A DNA stretch of 64,000 bases from Sphaerothrix epifaneia (lineage in GTDB: Bacteria; Cyanobacteriota; Cyanobacteriia; Phormidesmidales; Phormidesmidaceae), in the NCBI RefSeq assembly GCF_042788235.1, contig NZ_JBHZOL010000075.1:124001-188000 (forward strand), written 5' to 3'. The translations under genes and the position numbers were made by a program. The notes under the pieces are model-generated. The model had not been told where the DNA came from. It was given only the letters and a program-made list of their open reading frames with translations, and ran no database searches. Below, piece after piece: positions 26,741-35,529 of the stretch (position 1 is the first letter of the stretch; every line of letters begins with the position of its first letter).

Positions 26741-27110
26741 GGGCTAACCTCCAGCCTGAAAAATGCAGTTTCACTTAGATTCGGAGATTCGCCTGAAAAG
26801 TGAAAATCTTAAGAACAAGCTTTGCCACCGAAAATAAATGTATCGTACTCATGCACCTTAGCACAGAAATCCGACTGCTGAACGTCGTTATCTAGCGCTT
26901 TTAATCTACCCTTTTAGCGTAGCTAAAAGTCGAAATCTGCCTTTTCTAAAGTCTGCAAATCGGGCAAATCTTGCGGCAAAATCTGCTGATTTTAATTGCT
27001 TGGTGGGGCACTCCCAACAATGGCTAGAAGGTGTTGCCAGGGGGACTGCCCTCCTCTAATCCCTTTTTAGCTAAGGCATAGAAGATCGCAGAGAAGCTCA
27101 CCTATATCTC

Positions 27111-27144
27111 TGTAGCAGGCTGAGGCTGAAGCTACAAAAGTAGC
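27111..27144. ncRNA. Candidate structured RNA with alternative stems
   Basis: TGTAGC (27111-27116) can pair with GCTACA (27131-27136), or GCTAC (27131-27135) can pair with GTAGC (27140-27144) around an AAAA loop. The two stems share GCTAC and exclude one another. Neither strand nor transcription is shown by the sequence, so this is only a candidate. Confidence 0.25.
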
Positions 27145-27161
27145 GGAGGATGGGTTGCTCC

Positions 27162-27179
27162 GTTGTTTTTGAAAACAAC
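27162..27179. promoter_or_regulatory. 18-bp palindrome, possible protein-binding site
   Basis: GTTGTTTT and AAAACAAC form a perfect 8-bp inverted repeat around two bases. It reads alike on both strands and could be an operator or an RNA hairpin. I do not recognise a known factor; it lacks the NtcA GTA-N8-TAC layout. Confidence 0.35.
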
Positions 27180-27330
27180 AGCAGTGCTTGAATGCCGTAG
27201 CCTAAATAGACGCTAAAGCGCCTTTACAGCCAATGGCCGCTCAATAATCCATCTCAATCTTGAGCAGGTAAATAGGCTAAAAAGCTAACGAGAATTGCCG
27301 AGCTGAGCGTCTTCTAAGATACTAAGAAAG

Positions 27331-27347
27331 GCGATCGCAGCGATCGC
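27331..27347. repeat. Double HIP1 octamer
   Basis: Two GCGATCGC octamers separated by one base. HIP1 is the highly iterated palindrome of many cyanobacterial genomes; tandem copies in a spacer are less common than single ones. Confidence 0.9.
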
Positions 27348-27382
27348 TCAACATTTTTTCAGTTTGGCATTGGTGAGTGCTC

Positions 27383-27901
27383 ATGCCCAAATTTTCAACC
27401 CAGCGTGACTGGCAGCTAGCGCAAGCTTTGATGCAACCTGCTTTAATCCGGGTGATTGACAATATTCGCAAGCAGCTAGAAGCTTCTAGCTGGCAAGGTT
27501 CTTACCAAACAGAGCAAGTTTGGCCAACGGATGCAACCCCGGCTCAAAAACAACAATTTGAAGATTTACAAGGTCAAATCCGTCAGGCTCAGAGCGTAGC
27601 TGAGATTGACCAAATCGAGCAACAGCTTGCCCTATTGCCCACGCCTACCCCCTTGTATGAACTGCAACTTAAAGCAGGTAATCAGCTACAAACCGTTGAC
27701 GTGTGGCAACTGTGCTACCAGGTTTGCTTTCGAGACTACACTCCCCCAGGCGACGAAGATTATCCGGTTGCGGTTGACTCACAGCTACTAAACGAAGAAG
27801 CAGGCAGCATTGATTGGGACAAATTAGACGAAAAAGCCAGCCAGATTATTGGCCATATTTTTGAGCAGTTGCCCCCTACAGAAGCCCAAGGCGAAGGCTA
27901 A
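27383..27901 (+). CDS. Conserved cyanobacterial hypothetical protein
   Basis: About 172 residues, soluble, acidic and with no signal. There is a helix-rich N-terminal half (LAQALMQPALIRVIDNIRKQ; a Gln-rich coiled segment at about 60-90) and a C-terminal half with LWQLCYQVCFRDY-like VDVWQLCYQVCFRDY and GSIDWDKLDEKASQI. I recall similar proteins in cyanobacteria without known function and do not assign one. The ATG at 27383 is chosen; a GTG six nt upstream is also in frame. It is monocistronic and divergent from rbp. Confidence 0.75.
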   Translation: MPKFSTQRDWQLAQALMQPALIRVIDNIRKQLEASSWQGSYQTEQVWPTDATPAQKQQFEDLQGQIRQAQSVAEIDQIEQQLALLPTPTPLYELQLKAGNQLQTVDVWQLCYQVCFRDYTPPGDEDYPVAVDSQLLNEEAGSIDWDKLDEKASQIIGHIFEQLPPTEAQGEG

Positions 27902-28050
27902 GAGACTGTTGCTTTAAGGCTTAGCTTTTGCCTCTCCCTTTTTTCTGATCAAGCTGTAGCTACAGGCGTTAAGACGCTTCAACTCCTGCAAGCTGCCGAC
28001 AGCAAGCTTTTCATTTTGTCTGTATCTACATCGGTCAATCGCTTAGGCTA

Positions 28051-28527
28051 TCAAGTTTCTGCTGGATTAAGCTGCATCATTGCCCAAGTGGTATAGGTAC
28101 CAATAGGACTCCAGATTAAGTAGGGCAACAGTAAAGCAGCCGCGGCCAGCGACAGGGGCAAAACCGCGATCGCCAGCAGCAAGCCAATGACAAAGCCCGT
28201 AGCGCCAATCACTAAACCCACCGTTAGCTTTTTGACCCAAAGCATAACGGTTGAGTACGCAACGGTGACAACTTCTAACAGCGCATAGATACCCATTAGA
28301 ACCCAGGTACGGGTGCTGCCTGGATCCTGCTGCCAAACGATATAAGCTGACCAAGCCCCGCAGACAAAAACAACAGTCCAAATCACCGGAATTGCTTTTT
28401 CAAACGTGAGCCAGCTAGGTCGCTGTAGCCGCCGAAACCATTTCACACCCGTTGGCGGAATAGGGCTACTGCCAAGAACAGCGATCGCGATAGTAATGCC
28501 ACCAATAATCATCCAGGGCTTCAGCAT
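28051..28527 (-). CDS. TspO/MBR-family membrane protein
   Basis: A 158-residue membrane protein with about five hydrophobic helices. It keeps the family's PSWLTFE segment after the first helix, a Trp-rich second helix (PVIWTVVFVCGAWSAY) and the C-terminal YLIWSPIGTYTTWAMMQLNP. TspO proteins bind tetrapyrroles and sterol-like ligands and affect stress responses in cyanobacteria. Most members have WxxLY-type motifs that are only partly kept here, so it belongs to a divergent branch. Neighbours do not point to a pathway. Confidence 0.8.
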   Translation of the reverse strand: MLKPWMIIGGITIAIAVLGSSPIPPTGVKWFRRLQRPSWLTFEKAIPVIWTVVFVCGAWSAYIVWQQDPGSTRTWVLMGIYALLEVVTVAYSTVMLWVKKLTVGLVIGATGFVIGLLLAIAVLPLSLAAAALLLPYLIWSPIGTYTTWAMMQLNPAET

Positions 28528-28624
28528 AATCTTTTACATAAAAGTGAGCATATGGCTTGATTGTGCGGCGCTACGCCAAAAGAAACATCTGACCCGTGAC
28601 AGGTGTAGGCGATCGCCCATTGGC

Positions 28625-29428
28625 TTAAAGACCAATACTGGCTACCGATCCCCCATCCACTCGATAGTTAGCACCCACTACAAAGCTAGATTGCTGAGAA
28701 CAGAGAAAAGCAATGACCGCTGCCACCTCTTCTGCCTTGCCCCGTCGCTGTAGTTCCAGGTGAGGCCGCTTCTCTTTTAAGAAAGTTTCAATTGCTTCGT
28801 CAAAACTGATCCCTTTTTCTTCAGCTCGCTGCTGCATCATTTTGTCGGTCATGGGCGTAGCGATGTAGGCAGGCGAAACCGAGTTGACCAAAACACCGTC
28901 TTTAGCAAAGGCTTTGGAGAGATTTTTTGCCAGATTCAAAACGCCTGCCTTCGCAGCACAGTAGGGCATTTCGTCTGTATAAGGCTGAATAGCATCTTCA
29001 GAAGTAATCAATACAACCCGTCCCCAACCCGCTGCTTGCATACAGGGAATAAAGGCTCGACAGACGCGAACGGCAGCCATAAAGTCTACCTCTAAGGTTT
29101 CGTGCCAGTCTTGATCGCTTAGCTCTAGAAAGGGTTTAGTCGCTCCGGTGATGCCTGCAGCGTTTAGCAAAATGTGAACAGCGCCAAAGCGATCGAGGAT
29201 TTGCTGCTTAGCAGACTTAACGGCTTCCAAATCTCTCAGATCTGCCTGAACGGCCAACGCCTCTCCCACCTTTTGGACTTCTGCAACCGTGTCTTGTAGG
29301 GGATCGGTCGTTTTATCGATCAGAGCAATTTTGGCTCCTTCAGCCGCTAGCAATTTTGCTGTTGCTCGCCCAATGCCGGAGTCGCCGCCTGTAATCACGG
29401 CAACTTTATCCTTAATGCCTAACTCCAT
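28625..29428 (-). CDS. Short-chain dehydrogenase/reductase
   Basis: A 267-residue classical SDR. The cofactor motif TGGDSGIGRATAK is at 13-25, with NAAGITG near 89, the catalytic Ser in VLITSED near 142 and Tyr-x3-Lys as YCAAKAG near 156. The C-terminus VVGANYRVDGGSVASIGL is the usual substrate-loop end. It reduces or oxidises an unknown alcohol or ketone using NAD(P). A good GGAG ribosome site precedes the ATG. It stands alone. Confidence 0.93.
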   Translation of the reverse strand: MELGIKDKVAVITGGDSGIGRATAKLLAAEGAKIALIDKTTDPLQDTVAEVQKVGEALAVQADLRDLEAVKSAKQQILDRFGAVHILLNAAGITGATKPFLELSDQDWHETLEVDFMAAVRVCRAFIPCMQAAGWGRVVLITSEDAIQPYTDEMPYCAAKAGVLNLAKNLSKAFAKDGVLVNSVSPAYIATPMTDKMMQQRAEEKGISFDEAIETFLKEKRPHLELQRRGKAEEVAAVIAFLCSQQSSFVVGANYRVDGGSVASIGL

Positions 29429-29642
29429 AAAATCTCCTTTAGTTTTTAAGTTAAGTCTCTGCTGAACAGACCCTCAACTGAATCTGCTAGCAGGGCTGTT
29501 TTTCATCGTAGGTAGATTCGTTCTTTTATTGGTCTACCTTGAAGCAGAGATAGACAGACGCTTTTCGAGTTTGTATCGATAGACAGGTAAAATCTAAACG
29601 AGAATTTGCTAAAAGTTTGAACTGATGCATTAGCCGAAATGA

Positions 29643-31043
29643 ATGGCAATTTTATCCGCTCCAATTTTAAGTGGGCTGAGTATCTTGGCAATCTTGCTAG
29701 GGTGGGCAGGTCTGTATGTGTTATGGCGGACGGCTCTACTGGCAGCGGCTTATAAAGCTAAGATTTTGGCTTCTAGCGTTTTTGTGGCGCGGCGCAAACC
29801 GGAAGCGGTTTTAGCCGAAGATTTAGCGGTTGATAACCTGGCTTTACTCAAATACGTACAAACTCAGATTGACTGGCAAGCGCAGACAGTAACGGCCTCT
29901 GTGCTAGGGTTAGCGCGGCGCAAGGTCATTTATCGGCCAGGTTTAGGCTGCACGCTGGTAGTAGATATTCCTGAGCCAGTGATTCGGCAACAACCCAATC
30001 CCCTAGGCTTTGGTGCAAGCCAGTCCAAAAGCACGTTCGAGTTTCCGATAGCTTCAGGCTTGCCCGCTCACGTCCAGGCAGAGGCGCTAGATTCAGTGAT
30101 CGCGTCTGCTTTTGAAGAATCGAACCCCAGGCGGCTACAGCGTAGTCGGGCTGTGCTGGTAGTACAAGCGGGTGAAATTATTGCTGAGCGCTATGCACCT
30201 GGCTTTACCGCCGAAACCCCCTTCTTGGGCTGGTCGATGGCTAAAAGTGTTGTCAATGCTCTAATTGGCATTTTGGTGCAGCAGGGAAAGTTAGCGCTCG
30301 ATACGTATAGTCTGGTGGCCGACTGTAACGAAGCGGGCGATCGCTGCGATCAAATTACGCTAGATCAGCTTTTACGGATGAGCAGTGGCTTGCCCTTCTC
30401 TGAAATTTACAGCAATCCGCTTTCAAACGTCACCAAGATGTTGTTTAGTCGGGGTGATATGGCCGCATATGCGGCTAATCGCGCTTTAGAAGAAGCACCG
30501 GGAGTTCATTGGAGCTATGCTAGCGGCACTACCCTGATTTTGTGCCAGATTATTCGCCAAGTGGTGGGGGGCACAGCGGCTGACTACTTTGCTTTTCCGC
30601 ATCGGGCTTTGTTTGAGCCTTTGGGCATGACCAGCGCTGTTTTAGAACCAGATGCTGCTGGCACATTTGTCGGTTCTTCTTACTTGTACGCTACCGCCAG
30701 AGATTGGGCCAAGTTTGGCCAGCTTTATTTGCAAGATGGCGTTTGGCGCGGAGAGCGGCTTTTACCAGAGGGGTGGGTAGCGTATTCTCGTACCCCGGCT
30801 CCGGCTGCTCCCCAGCAGCAGTATGGCGCTCATTTTTGGCTCAAGGTACCCCGTTCCTATGCCTCTAAGCGATCGCCTCGGCCTCAAATGCCTGCCGACG
30901 CATTTATGGCTTCTGGCTATCAGGGTCAGCTTTTGACGATTATTCCTTCGTTAGATTTGGTTGTGGCTCGCTTTGGGCTGTCGCAGTTGCGTGGCAGTTG
31001 GGATCACGAATGGTTTATTGAACGTTTGGTAAAAGCCCTGTAG
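29643..31043 (+). CDS. Beta-lactamase-fold serine hydrolase, membrane-anchored
   Basis: A 466-residue protein with one N-terminal hydrophobic helix (about 5-30) that is likely an uncleaved anchor. The serine-hydrolase domain has the Ser-x2-Lys nucleophile SMAK at 198-201 and the Tyr-containing motif HWSYASGTT near 298, as in class C beta-lactamases, DD-peptidases and esterases. Length and the anchor exceed those of a secreted class C beta-lactamase, and the N-terminal ~130 residues before the fold are unusual. It may act on cell-wall peptides or esters; a resistance role is not implied. Confidence 0.85.
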   Translation: MAILSAPILSGLSILAILLGWAGLYVLWRTALLAAAYKAKILASSVFVARRKPEAVLAEDLAVDNLALLKYVQTQIDWQAQTVTASVLGLARRKVIYRPGLGCTLVVDIPEPVIRQQPNPLGFGASQSKSTFEFPIASGLPAHVQAEALDSVIASAFEESNPRRLQRSRAVLVVQAGEIIAERYAPGFTAETPFLGWSMAKSVVNALIGILVQQGKLALDTYSLVADCNEAGDRCDQITLDQLLRMSSGLPFSEIYSNPLSNVTKMLFSRGDMAAYAANRALEEAPGVHWSYASGTTLILCQIIRQVVGGTAADYFAFPHRALFEPLGMTSAVLEPDAAGTFVGSSYLYATARDWAKFGQLYLQDGVWRGERLLPEGWVAYSRTPAPAAPQQQYGAHFWLKVPRSYASKRSPRPQMPADAFMASGYQGQLLTIIPSLDLVVARFGLSQLRGSWDHEWFIERLVKAL

Positions 31044-31045
31044 CG

Positions 31046-31069
31046 AAAGGCAGAAGGCAAAAGGCAAAG
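31046..31069 (+). repeat. AGGCAGAAGGCAAAAGGCA-type short repeat
   Basis: Three near-copies of an AGGCARA unit directly after the serine-hydrolase stop. A shorter variant is at 31161-31183 and a reverse-strand copy at 46901-46922. It resembles degenerate tandem repeats spread through cyanobacterial spacers. Confidence 0.6.
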
Positions 31070-31160
31070 TTTCTGGCGGCGGCTTTCAGGATTTGAAGCG
31101 TCTTAACGCTTGGGGCTAAAGCGATGTCTTTGCTGGTTAGTAAAGTGAGCGGGTTTGTGT

Positions 31161-31183
31161 AGGGCAAAGGCAGCAGGCAAAAG
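31161..31183 (+). repeat. AGGCARA-type short repeat, second copy
   Basis: A second block of the same unit, with GCAAAGGCAGCAGGCAAAAG, in the same 165-bp spacer as the copy at 31046. Confidence 0.55.
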
Positions 31184-31208
31184 CGCGAGGCTATGACTCT
31201 TCGGCAGT

Positions 31209-32069
31209 CTACGGCGTAACGGGCTGGGTAATCAGTTGGGCGATCGCTTTGCTATGGGTTTGGATTAAATCGTGTTCCGCCTGGGGCAAAACCGTTAACT
31301 GAGCCTGAGGAATACCAGCAGCATAGGTTTGGCAGTGCCACAGCGGTATGGTGCTGTCGAGTTCACCCGCAATGATCTGGGTAGGAGCCGCGATCGCGCC
31401 CAGATAGGGTTCAACAGTATCAATCGCATCGGTCGGGGTTAGGCGATCGGTTAAAAACGATCTAGCAACTGGTTGCTTAAGCAATTCTGTGCGGGCGCGA
31501 TAAATTTGGGCAAAGGTTGCCTCCTGATGGCATAAGCGGGCTAAAGGGGCGATCGCGCTCAAAATCCAATCGATAAGAGGGGTTTGCCAAAGCAGGGGTC
31601 TGAGGTAGGTATAGCGACCGACAAAGCTATCATCGCGGATGCCAGCAGGGGCAACCAGGCTTAGACGAGCCGGAGAGATCAACCGGGGATCAGCGGCAGT
31701 TGGCGGTAGCCAACGGCTATAGTCAGCCGCCCAAGTGTAGCCACTAGCCGCGATCGCGTAGGCTGCTGCCACCCAGCCACCATAAGAATGACCAACCAGA
31801 TGAACCGCTTGGAGATCGAGAGCGGCAATAAATTCTTGCAAAAAAGCAACCTGATGCCAAATGGTATATTTCAGCGGCGGTTGTGAAGACCCGCCAAAGC
31901 CCAGCAGATCTAAAGCAATACAGGGGTAATCAAGCGGTAGCTGAGACATAATGGGTTGCCAGTTAGCGCTGCTACCCAAAAAACCGTGGAGAAAAATCAG
32001 CGGGGTTCCCTGACCCTGTTGCCGATAGGCAGCCTGATACGTCTTAAGCTGAATCGTTTTCAGTGACAT
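31209..32069 (-). CDS. Alpha/beta-fold hydrolase
   Basis: A 286-residue soluble hydrolase. The oxyanion motif HGFLGSS is near residue 28, the nucleophile elbow GHSYGGW near 93, the acid is in AGELDSTIP and the His in AEHDLI. Substrate unknown. It starts one base after the stop of the GT2 gene at 32071, so the two are one operon. The pairing suggests processing of a glycolipid or carotenoid glycoside, but this is inference. Confidence 0.9.
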   Translation of the reverse strand: MSLKTIQLKTYQAAYRQQGQGTPLIFLHGFLGSSANWQPIMSQLPLDYPCIALDLLGFGGSSQPPLKYTIWHQVAFLQEFIAALDLQAVHLVGHSYGGWVAAAYAIAASGYTWAADYSRWLPPTAADPRLISPARLSLVAPAGIRDDSFVGRYTYLRPLLWQTPLIDWILSAIAPLARLCHQEATFAQIYRARTELLKQPVARSFLTDRLTPTDAIDTVEPYLGAIAAPTQIIAGELDSTIPLWHCQTYAAGIPQAQLTVLPQAEHDLIQTHSKAIAQLITQPVTP

Positions 32070-32070
32070 G

Positions 32071-33306
32071 CTACTCCTGCTGCTTGACCGCTAGCGATCG
32101 CCCGCGCCAAGTCCAGCCCCACCCCGTTTCGGTTTTAATCACCGAGCCAATCGCGATCGCGGCTACCAGCAACCCACTCAGCCAGCTGAGCCAGAAGTAT
32201 CGAAGCGGCTGCCCAAAGCGGCGAGCCGATTGTAAGCGATAAAAGTATTGCAAAGCGATCGCGCCCCAGGCCAACGCAACAGCCAACCCTAGCAGCCAGG
32301 GCTGAACTGAAAACGCCGCAACATTCCAGGCAATCAGCCAGCTAGTCAAGGCGATCGCCCACCCCAACCAGGGAAACACAAACACCACCCCAATAGCAAA
32401 AGCAGAATACAAGGTAGAAAACAGATTACGCCCGGTACCCACGTAGTAGTTTTTCGTCCACCCTTCCCAAAGGCTGGCAAAATCTTGATACATTCGTACC
32501 TGCAAGAGCGCTAGCGCCAGCGTGTAGTGCAATTTGTGCCCCTTGCGTTTGACCAGACGAGCCAGGGCGACATCTTCTACAAGATCTTCAGCAACCGTTT
32601 CGTGGCCACCCAGAGCTTCATAGGTGGTACGGCGAAAAAGCATAAATGGGCCAGCCGCAAAGGCGCGATCGCGCTGAGCCGGATCATTGACCCCTTCAAA
32701 GCTAAAACCAATCGCCAGCACACTCATCATCAATGGCTGTACCAACCATTCAGCCAGACAGCCACAGACAATATTAGGCGCACAACTAAGCAGGTCAATT
32801 TGGGCTTGCTCAGCTTTTTGCAGCGTCGTTGCGATCGCTTGCGGCCCTAGACGCACATCCGCATCAATAAAGAGCCAGTAGTCGCCAGTCGCTTGCTTCA
32901 CGGCGTTAGCACAAGCCCAATTTTTACCTCGCCAAGCAGCATCAGCCGGACGAGGCGGTACCTGCACAATCTCAAGGCGCGGATCGCAAGCGGCTAAGGT
33001 TTGAGCGATCGCAAGCGTCTGATCGGTCGATTCATCGTCAGCCACAATCACCTGAAGCTGAGTCGTTTCTGGCAACTGGCTGGCCAGCACCGCTTCTACG
33101 CAGCTTTGAATATTGGCAGCTTCGTTGTACGCCGGAATAATCACACTCACGCGGGGTAGCTGTAGCGGCATCACCGCGATCGCCGTTAGGTGAGGTGCCT
33201 GATTTAGAGACTCATTTTGTCGCCCAAAAAAAATTACCATGCCGTAAATGGATACCAGCAGCAAGGCAATCGCGATCAACAATCCAGTCTCAATCGGGGT
33301 CAACAT
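32071..33306 (-). CDS. Glycosyltransferase family 2, membrane type
   Basis: About 411 residues. An N-terminal helix is followed by a GT-A domain: VSVIIPAYNEAANI, the DDE motif in VADDESTDQ, DxD as FIDADVRLG and the acceptor motif EDLVEDVALARLVKRKG. Three or more C-terminal helices anchor it. The plan is that of processive or lipid-linked GT2 enzymes such as HpnB- or CruC-like proteins; the exact acceptor is unknown. The ATG at 33306 is preferred over a GTG 33 nt upstream because it begins at the membrane helix. It is coupled to the hydrolase gene. Confidence 0.88.
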   Translation of the reverse strand: MLTPIETGLLIAIALLLVSIYGMVIFFGRQNESLNQAPHLTAIAVMPLQLPRVSVIIPAYNEAANIQSCVEAVLASQLPETTQLQVIVADDESTDQTLAIAQTLAACDPRLEIVQVPPRPADAAWRGKNWACANAVKQATGDYWLFIDADVRLGPQAIATTLQKAEQAQIDLLSCAPNIVCGCLAEWLVQPLMMSVLAIGFSFEGVNDPAQRDRAFAAGPFMLFRRTTYEALGGHETVAEDLVEDVALARLVKRKGHKLHYTLALALLQVRMYQDFASLWEGWTKNYYVGTGRNLFSTLYSAFAIGVVFVFPWLGWAIALTSWLIAWNVAAFSVQPWLLGLAVALAWGAIALQYFYRLQSARRFGQPLRYFWLSWLSGLLVAAIAIGSVIKTETGWGWTWRGRSLAVKQQE

Positions 33307-33357
33307 ATAAACAATCGACGGCGATCGCCGCTCCGCCACTCCAACAGCCTCAAACCC

Positions 33358-34167
33358 TTAAAAAGCAAACCGTTTGGCAAACAAATCGTAAAGCGAAAGC
33401 AGCACCTCGATCACAATCAAAATCACCACGTACCACTCTAAGCGCAGTCCTGTGTTTTGATGCTGTAGTTCTAGAGCAGTTTCGGCTGTTCGCGAAACCA
33501 GATCCAATTTACGTTCTAAAGCCAAATGACGCTCACGAATTTCGTATTCATCCTCTAAGCGCAGATAAAGGCGATCGAGATCTGGAAACTCCCAAAGCAA
33601 TTCAGGCTTATCAATAATTTCAACCCGCCCTACCATCTTGTGCTGAATTAGCAGCGTACTGCCAATCTGTCGCAGAAGTTCGTTGGCTTGTTTGCGGTTG
33701 TTGCTGAGTTGCTGCAAACTGGCGGCAAAAGGTTCGATGCGATCGAAAACAGCCGCAGCCCCCATTTCATAGTGCGCCAAAACCACACTCTTGGCCAAAA
33801 TATCAGACACAATCTGCAAGCTGGGAATATCAAACTCAGCCAGCCAGAGGGTGTCATTTTCCACCTTACCGGCCTTAGCTCCATCCAGATGAATCGTAAT
33901 TTCTTCCGTCTCCGGTTCAGCAAAAGGTGCCGTTACCAGCGCCTCCAAAGCAGCTAAAAAGTTAACCTCTTCTAAAGGAGAGAGTCCGATCACAATTACC
34001 GCACCATAATCAAATAACACTGCACAACCCTGATCGCCCGCTTTCACCATCAATGGAGTTGTCGCCAGCGAGTTGGTCGTGCTAAATGGCTCTAGATCGA
34101 GACTCTGGCCTAAAAACAAAGCCCGAGCTTGAAGCGTATCCGTTTCGGAAAAGAGAGAAAGCTGCAT
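33358..34167 (-). CDS. DUF155/RMD1-family membrane protein
   Basis: A 269-residue protein with a soluble N-terminal domain (about 1-225) and a C-terminal helix WYVVILIVIEVLLSLYDLF. The string VLAHYEMGAAAVFDRIEPF and the later LWEFPDLDRLYLRLEDEYEIRERH are typical of the RMD1/DUF155 family, found in cyanobacteria and in mitochondria, where relatives affect mitochondrial translation and organisation. The biochemical role in bacteria is unknown. It lies 52 nt upstream of the GT2 gene on the same strand, so partial co-transcription is possible. Confidence 0.8.
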   Translation of the reverse strand: MQLSLFSETDTLQARALFLGQSLDLEPFSTTNSLATTPLMVKAGDQGCAVLFDYGAVIVIGLSPLEEVNFLAALEALVTAPFAEPETEEITIHLDGAKAGKVENDTLWLAEFDIPSLQIVSDILAKSVVLAHYEMGAAAVFDRIEPFAASLQQLSNNRKQANELLRQIGSTLLIQHKMVGRVEIIDKPELLWEFPDLDRLYLRLEDEYEIRERHLALERKLDLVSRTAETALELQHQNTGLRLEWYVVILIVIEVLLSLYDLFAKRFAF

Positions 34168-34255
34168 GCAGAATTAGTCGCGCTGTCGGAGAAAATAAGC
34201 AATGCCCTACTAAGCTAATGTAAATGAATTCAGCACGCCCCATTAGGTAACGCGG

Positions 34256-34804
34256 ATGAAAAGAGTTCTATTTATTCTAGGAGTGTTGGATGATGACGAT
34301 ATTGACTGGCTAATTTCAACTGGTAAGCGGCAAGAAATCCCCCAAAACACCGTTTTGATCCATGAAGGTAAACCCATTGATGCTATCTACTTCTTGCTCG
34401 ATGGCACGCTGACTGTACAAGTTGCGGCCCTCAAAGATCAAATTATTGCCCATCTTTCCAGCGGGGAAGTGGTGGGCGAAATGTCATTTGTCGATACTCG
34501 CTTACCGTCAGCGACCGTAAAAGCCATTACCCCTAGCCTGGTGCTGGCTATTCCTAAAGATCGCTTGATTGAAAAGCTTGAGCAGGATGTTTGGTTTGCC
34601 GCCAGATTTTATCGCGCCTTAGCCATTTTGCTGTCTACTCGGCTCAGAGGAACCGTACAAAAAATTCACGACGCTGCCCACTGGCGTCCCCTCGATCTTT
34701 CGGATGAAACATTTAACCTTGACATGGCAGCCAATATGTCGCTGGCGGCTATTCGCTTTGATTGGCTGCTGCGGCGCTTGCGAGACGGTGCCATTGAAAC
34801 TTAA
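34256..34804 (+). CDS. Cyclic-nucleotide-binding-domain protein with altered site
   Basis: A 182-residue protein made of one CAP_ED-like beta-roll (about 20-125) and a short helical tail, with no DNA-binding domain. The phosphate-binding cassette keeps GE (74-75), but the Arg expected nine residues later is Pro84 in TRLPSATVKA. That Arg normally holds the cyclic phosphate, so cAMP or cGMP binding is doubtful. Similar single-domain proteins are widespread in cyanobacteria. Ligand unknown; a protein-interaction role is possible. Confidence 0.82.
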   Translation: MKRVLFILGVLDDDDIDWLISTGKRQEIPQNTVLIHEGKPIDAIYFLLDGTLTVQVAALKDQIIAHLSSGEVVGEMSFVDTRLPSATVKAITPSLVLAIPKDRLIEKLEQDVWFAARFYRALAILLSTRLRGTVQKIHDAAHWRPLDLSDETFNLDMAANMSLAAIRFDWLLRRLRDGAIET

Positions 34805-35016
34805 ATAGCCAAAACTGCCAGGGAACTGGTCGGAGTGCTCCCATCTCTCCAAGCAATTAGATGAATTGACCTAGTCAAACAGCCAACTTTAGGGATTGCA
34901 TTTACGGACTGGCGCAAGCGAGAATTTAGAATTGCGTAGTATCTACATGAAGTGGTTTACACTTATGCAGGCTAATCTAGTAACTGCGCTTCTCTGACTG
35001 AATCAAGGGTTAGGTA

Positions 35017-35457
35017 ATGGCTTCAGAATCTCAGTTCAGCAGCATTTTGATTGTTGAAGATAGTAAAGGACGACGCGAAATTATTTTAGACGGGTCAGTC
35101 TACTCAATCGGACGTGATCCAAAATGCGATATTCGCTTATCGTCTCAGTTTGTCTCGCGTCACCACGCGACTTTAGTACAGCTGCCCAGGGACGACGAAA
35201 CTTTTTACTACCGGATTGTAGATGGCAACCTGAAAGGCAAACCCAGCGCCAACGGTATGCTAATCAATGGCCGTAAAATTCAGGCACACGACCTCAAAAA
35301 TGAGGATGAAATTGTTTTTGGGCCTCAGGCAAGAGCTATTTACTATCAGCTCAGACGTGACTCTGGATCAACGCTACCCCCTGATGAGTTCGACATCACT
35401 TTGATCAGCCCCAACATGATTGACGAAGCCGACGAGGGCGACACCGCAGGGCACTAA
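35017..35457 (+). CDS. FHA-domain protein
   Basis: A 146-residue protein that is mostly a forkhead-associated domain: YSIGRDPKCDIRLSSQFVSRHHATLV has the Gly-Arg, Ser and His of the phosphothreonine-binding site, and NGMLINGRKI supplies the later Asn-Gly. The last 30 residues are acidic and disordered. FHA proteins read Ser/Thr-kinase signals. Nearby kinases are absent from this window, so its partner is unknown. Monocistronic. Confidence 0.92.
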   Translation: MASESQFSSILIVEDSKGRREIILDGSVYSIGRDPKCDIRLSSQFVSRHHATLVQLPRDDETFYYRIVDGNLKGKPSANGMLINGRKIQAHDLKNEDEIVFGPQARAIYYQLRRDSGSTLPPDEFDITLISPNMIDEADEGDTAGH

Positions 35458-35529
35458 TGAACTATCCCTGTCATTGGGGTGGGCTAATCTAGCCTGAGTT
35501 CAGATGAGCCAGTTTGAGGTTTTGCCCCC

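Larger units (their letters stand above)
26741..27376. other. 636-bp gap with adjacent hairpins
   Basis: The gap between divergent rbp and a hypothetical gene. It contains the alternative hairpins at 27111-27144, the near-perfect palindrome at 27162-27179 and two HIP1 octamers at 27331-27347. The left part is presumably the promoter and leader of rbp. No protein-coding frame is convincing. Confidence 0.55.

Noticed and set aside
27131..27179. Known riboswitch or NtcA/LexA operator
   Set aside because: The palindromes do not match the GTA-N8-TAC or RGTAC patterns and no riboswitch core is recognised.
27903..28020. Terminator after the hypothetical gene at 27383
   Set aside because: Only imperfect stems and separated T-runs; support too weak.
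29701..30300. Class C beta-lactamase resistance gene
   Set aside because: Only the serine motif fits; length, anchor and context differ, so resistance is not claimed.
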